A DNA stretch of 6,837 nt from contig JANXXV010000351.1 of the NCBI GenBank assembly GCA_025350445.1, positions 1 to 6,837 of the forward strand, written 5' to 3'. A program made the position numbers and the translations under genes. Within the stretch, counting starts at the first letter, position 1; each line of letters begins with the position of its first letter. Below, in pieces: positions 6,106-6,837 of this stretch. The DNA is from Bryobacteraceae bacterium. Lineage in GTDB: Bacteria > Acidobacteriota > Terriglobia > Bryobacterales > Bryobacteraceae. The notes beneath the pieces were generated by a model, which worked only from the letters and a program-made list of their open reading frames with translations, ran no database searches and was not told where the DNA came from.

Positions 6106-6837
6106 TTAACTCTCCACCCGCCCAGCCGCCGCATTCCAGCGCATCCGCCGCCCTGCCCGCAGCGACATATTCGCCATCTGCACCACCAGCGCCGCTTGAA
6201 ATCCCAAATACATCGGTGCCGTCGGCCTCTTCCGCGTCTTCACGCAGTCCAAAAAATCCTCCACATGCAGTTGCGTCGCATAGTCGAACCCCCGCGCCGA
6301 CTTCCCCTGCATTGCAACCGTCTCTTCCGCGCCCTTCTTATAGACTTTGTACTCTTCCCGGCTCACGTCCATCCGCGCCAGATCCCCATCCAACTGGTTC
6401 AGTTGGTCGTTCTTCGTCTGATACCGCATCGCCGCATAATTAATCGTAAAAACACCCAGAAAATCTTCCGGATACTCCGCAATCACCACCACCGATTCCG
6501 GCGTATCCACGCCCTCCACATGCGGCCGTCCAGCCGACGCGTTAACCGCCAGCGGATAGCTCGCGTTCATCAGCATGTGCATCCCGTCGTAGATGTGCGC
6601 GCCCTGGTCCGCCACAATGCCGCCGGCGTAATCGGAATACAGCCGCCAACGCCGGAATCGCCCAGGCTCAAACTCCCGATGTTTCGCCGGCCCCTGCCAC
6701 TGCTCCCAATCGAGCGGTCCATCCAGCTTCTTCGGCGCGCCGCCGCCCAGTTGCGTATTCACCCACCACGACCGCACCATCCGCACCGTGCCCAGCGTTC
6801 CTTCCGCCACCACCTTCCGGCCTTCGATGTATAAATC
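6106..6837 (-). CDS. Gfo/Idh/MocA-family oxidoreductase, C-terminal part (runs off the window)
   Basis: These 243 codons are open from the right edge to TAA 6108-6106. The missing N-terminus would hold the Rossmann NAD(P)-binding fold, so cofactor motifs cannot be seen. What remains matches the C-terminal alpha/beta domain: the segment with LGTVRMVRSWW, then the signature GGIVADQGAHIYD, whose Asp77, His81 and Asp84 (counted from the first codon in the window) fit the family's conserved G-x-x-x-D-x-G-x-H-x-x-D pattern. Next come a strand reading VEGVDTPESVVVIAEYP and a terminal helix 'HVEDFLDCVKTRKRPTAP' ending MRW. Members oxidise or reduce sugars and related polyols with NAD(P); this substrate cannot be told. 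The C-terminus looks complete. It lies directly upstream of, and in the same frame as, the open stretch leading to the broken TPR gene. It seems functionally unrelated to the cytochrome/CRTAC1 cluster. Confidence 0.9.
   Translation of the reverse strand, partial: DLYIEGRKVVAEGTLGTVRMVRSWWVNTQLGGGAPKKLDGPLDWEQWQGPAKHREFEPGRFRRWRLYSDYAGGIVADQGAHIYDGMHMLMNASYPLAVNASAGRPHVEGVDTPESVVVIAEYPEDFLGVFTINYAAMRYQTKNDQLNQLDGDLARMDVSREEYKVYKKGAEETVAMQGKSARGFDYATQLHVEDFLDCVKTRKRPTAPMYLGFQAALVVQMANMSLRAGRRMRWNAAAGRVES

Noticed and set aside
6196..6834. A 212-codon open frame on the plus strand opposite the oxidoreductase.
   Set aside because: Its translation is dominated by Arg, His and Pro, as expected for the antisense of a GC-rich gene. 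The minus strand shows clear Gfo/Idh/MocA motifs.

Overview
The window is high-GC bacterial DNA. The mix of exported TPR proteins, a TPR-fused multihaem cytochrome c, a CRTAC1-type (FG-GAP/VCBS plus ASPIC/UnbV) protein and a Gfo/Idh/MocA oxidoreductase is typical of Acidobacteriota, especially Solibacter/Bryobacter-like genomes. Planctomycetota or Verrucomicrobiota are less likely alternatives. No rRNA, tRNA or other taxon marker is present, so this placement is inference.

Layout: (1) 1-76, a short tail with a GC-rich hairpin. (2) 77-1093 (-), an exported protein made almost entirely of TPR units. (3) 1094-1149, a 56-bp divergent promoter region. (4) 1150-3255 (+), a 701-aa exported protein with an N-terminal TPR-like half and a C-terminal half carrying eight CxxCH haem-binding motifs. 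(5) 3218-4927 (-), a secreted seven-loop calcium-binding beta-propeller-type protein of the CRTAC1 family, whose 3' end overlaps the cytochrome gene by 38 bp tail to tail. (6) 4970-5961 (-), a TPR gene cut in two by a 165-bp insertion. (7) 6106-6837 (-), the C-terminal 243 codons of a Gfo/Idh/MocA-family oxidoreductase that runs off the right edge.

The clearest new observation is the insertion at 5353-5517. It has 16-bp imperfect terminal inverted repeats beginning CCTA, a 5-bp target duplication (GTTAT), an internal inverted repeat and no coding capacity. Removing the element plus one duplication copy (170 bp) restores one continuous TPR reading frame across the junction. It is therefore a MITE-like non-autonomous element, with ends resembling those of the IS1380 family, and it has recently disrupted the gene.

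How the genes may work together: the two intact TPR/cytochrome genes share a divergent control region, and the CRTAC1 gene lies immediately downstream of the (now broken) TPR gene in the same direction. All intact proteins except the oxidoreductase fragment (whose N-terminus is outside the window) start with signal peptides. A periplasmic or surface-exposed electron-transfer/scaffold module is a reasonable hypothesis, but no substrate can be read from the sequence.
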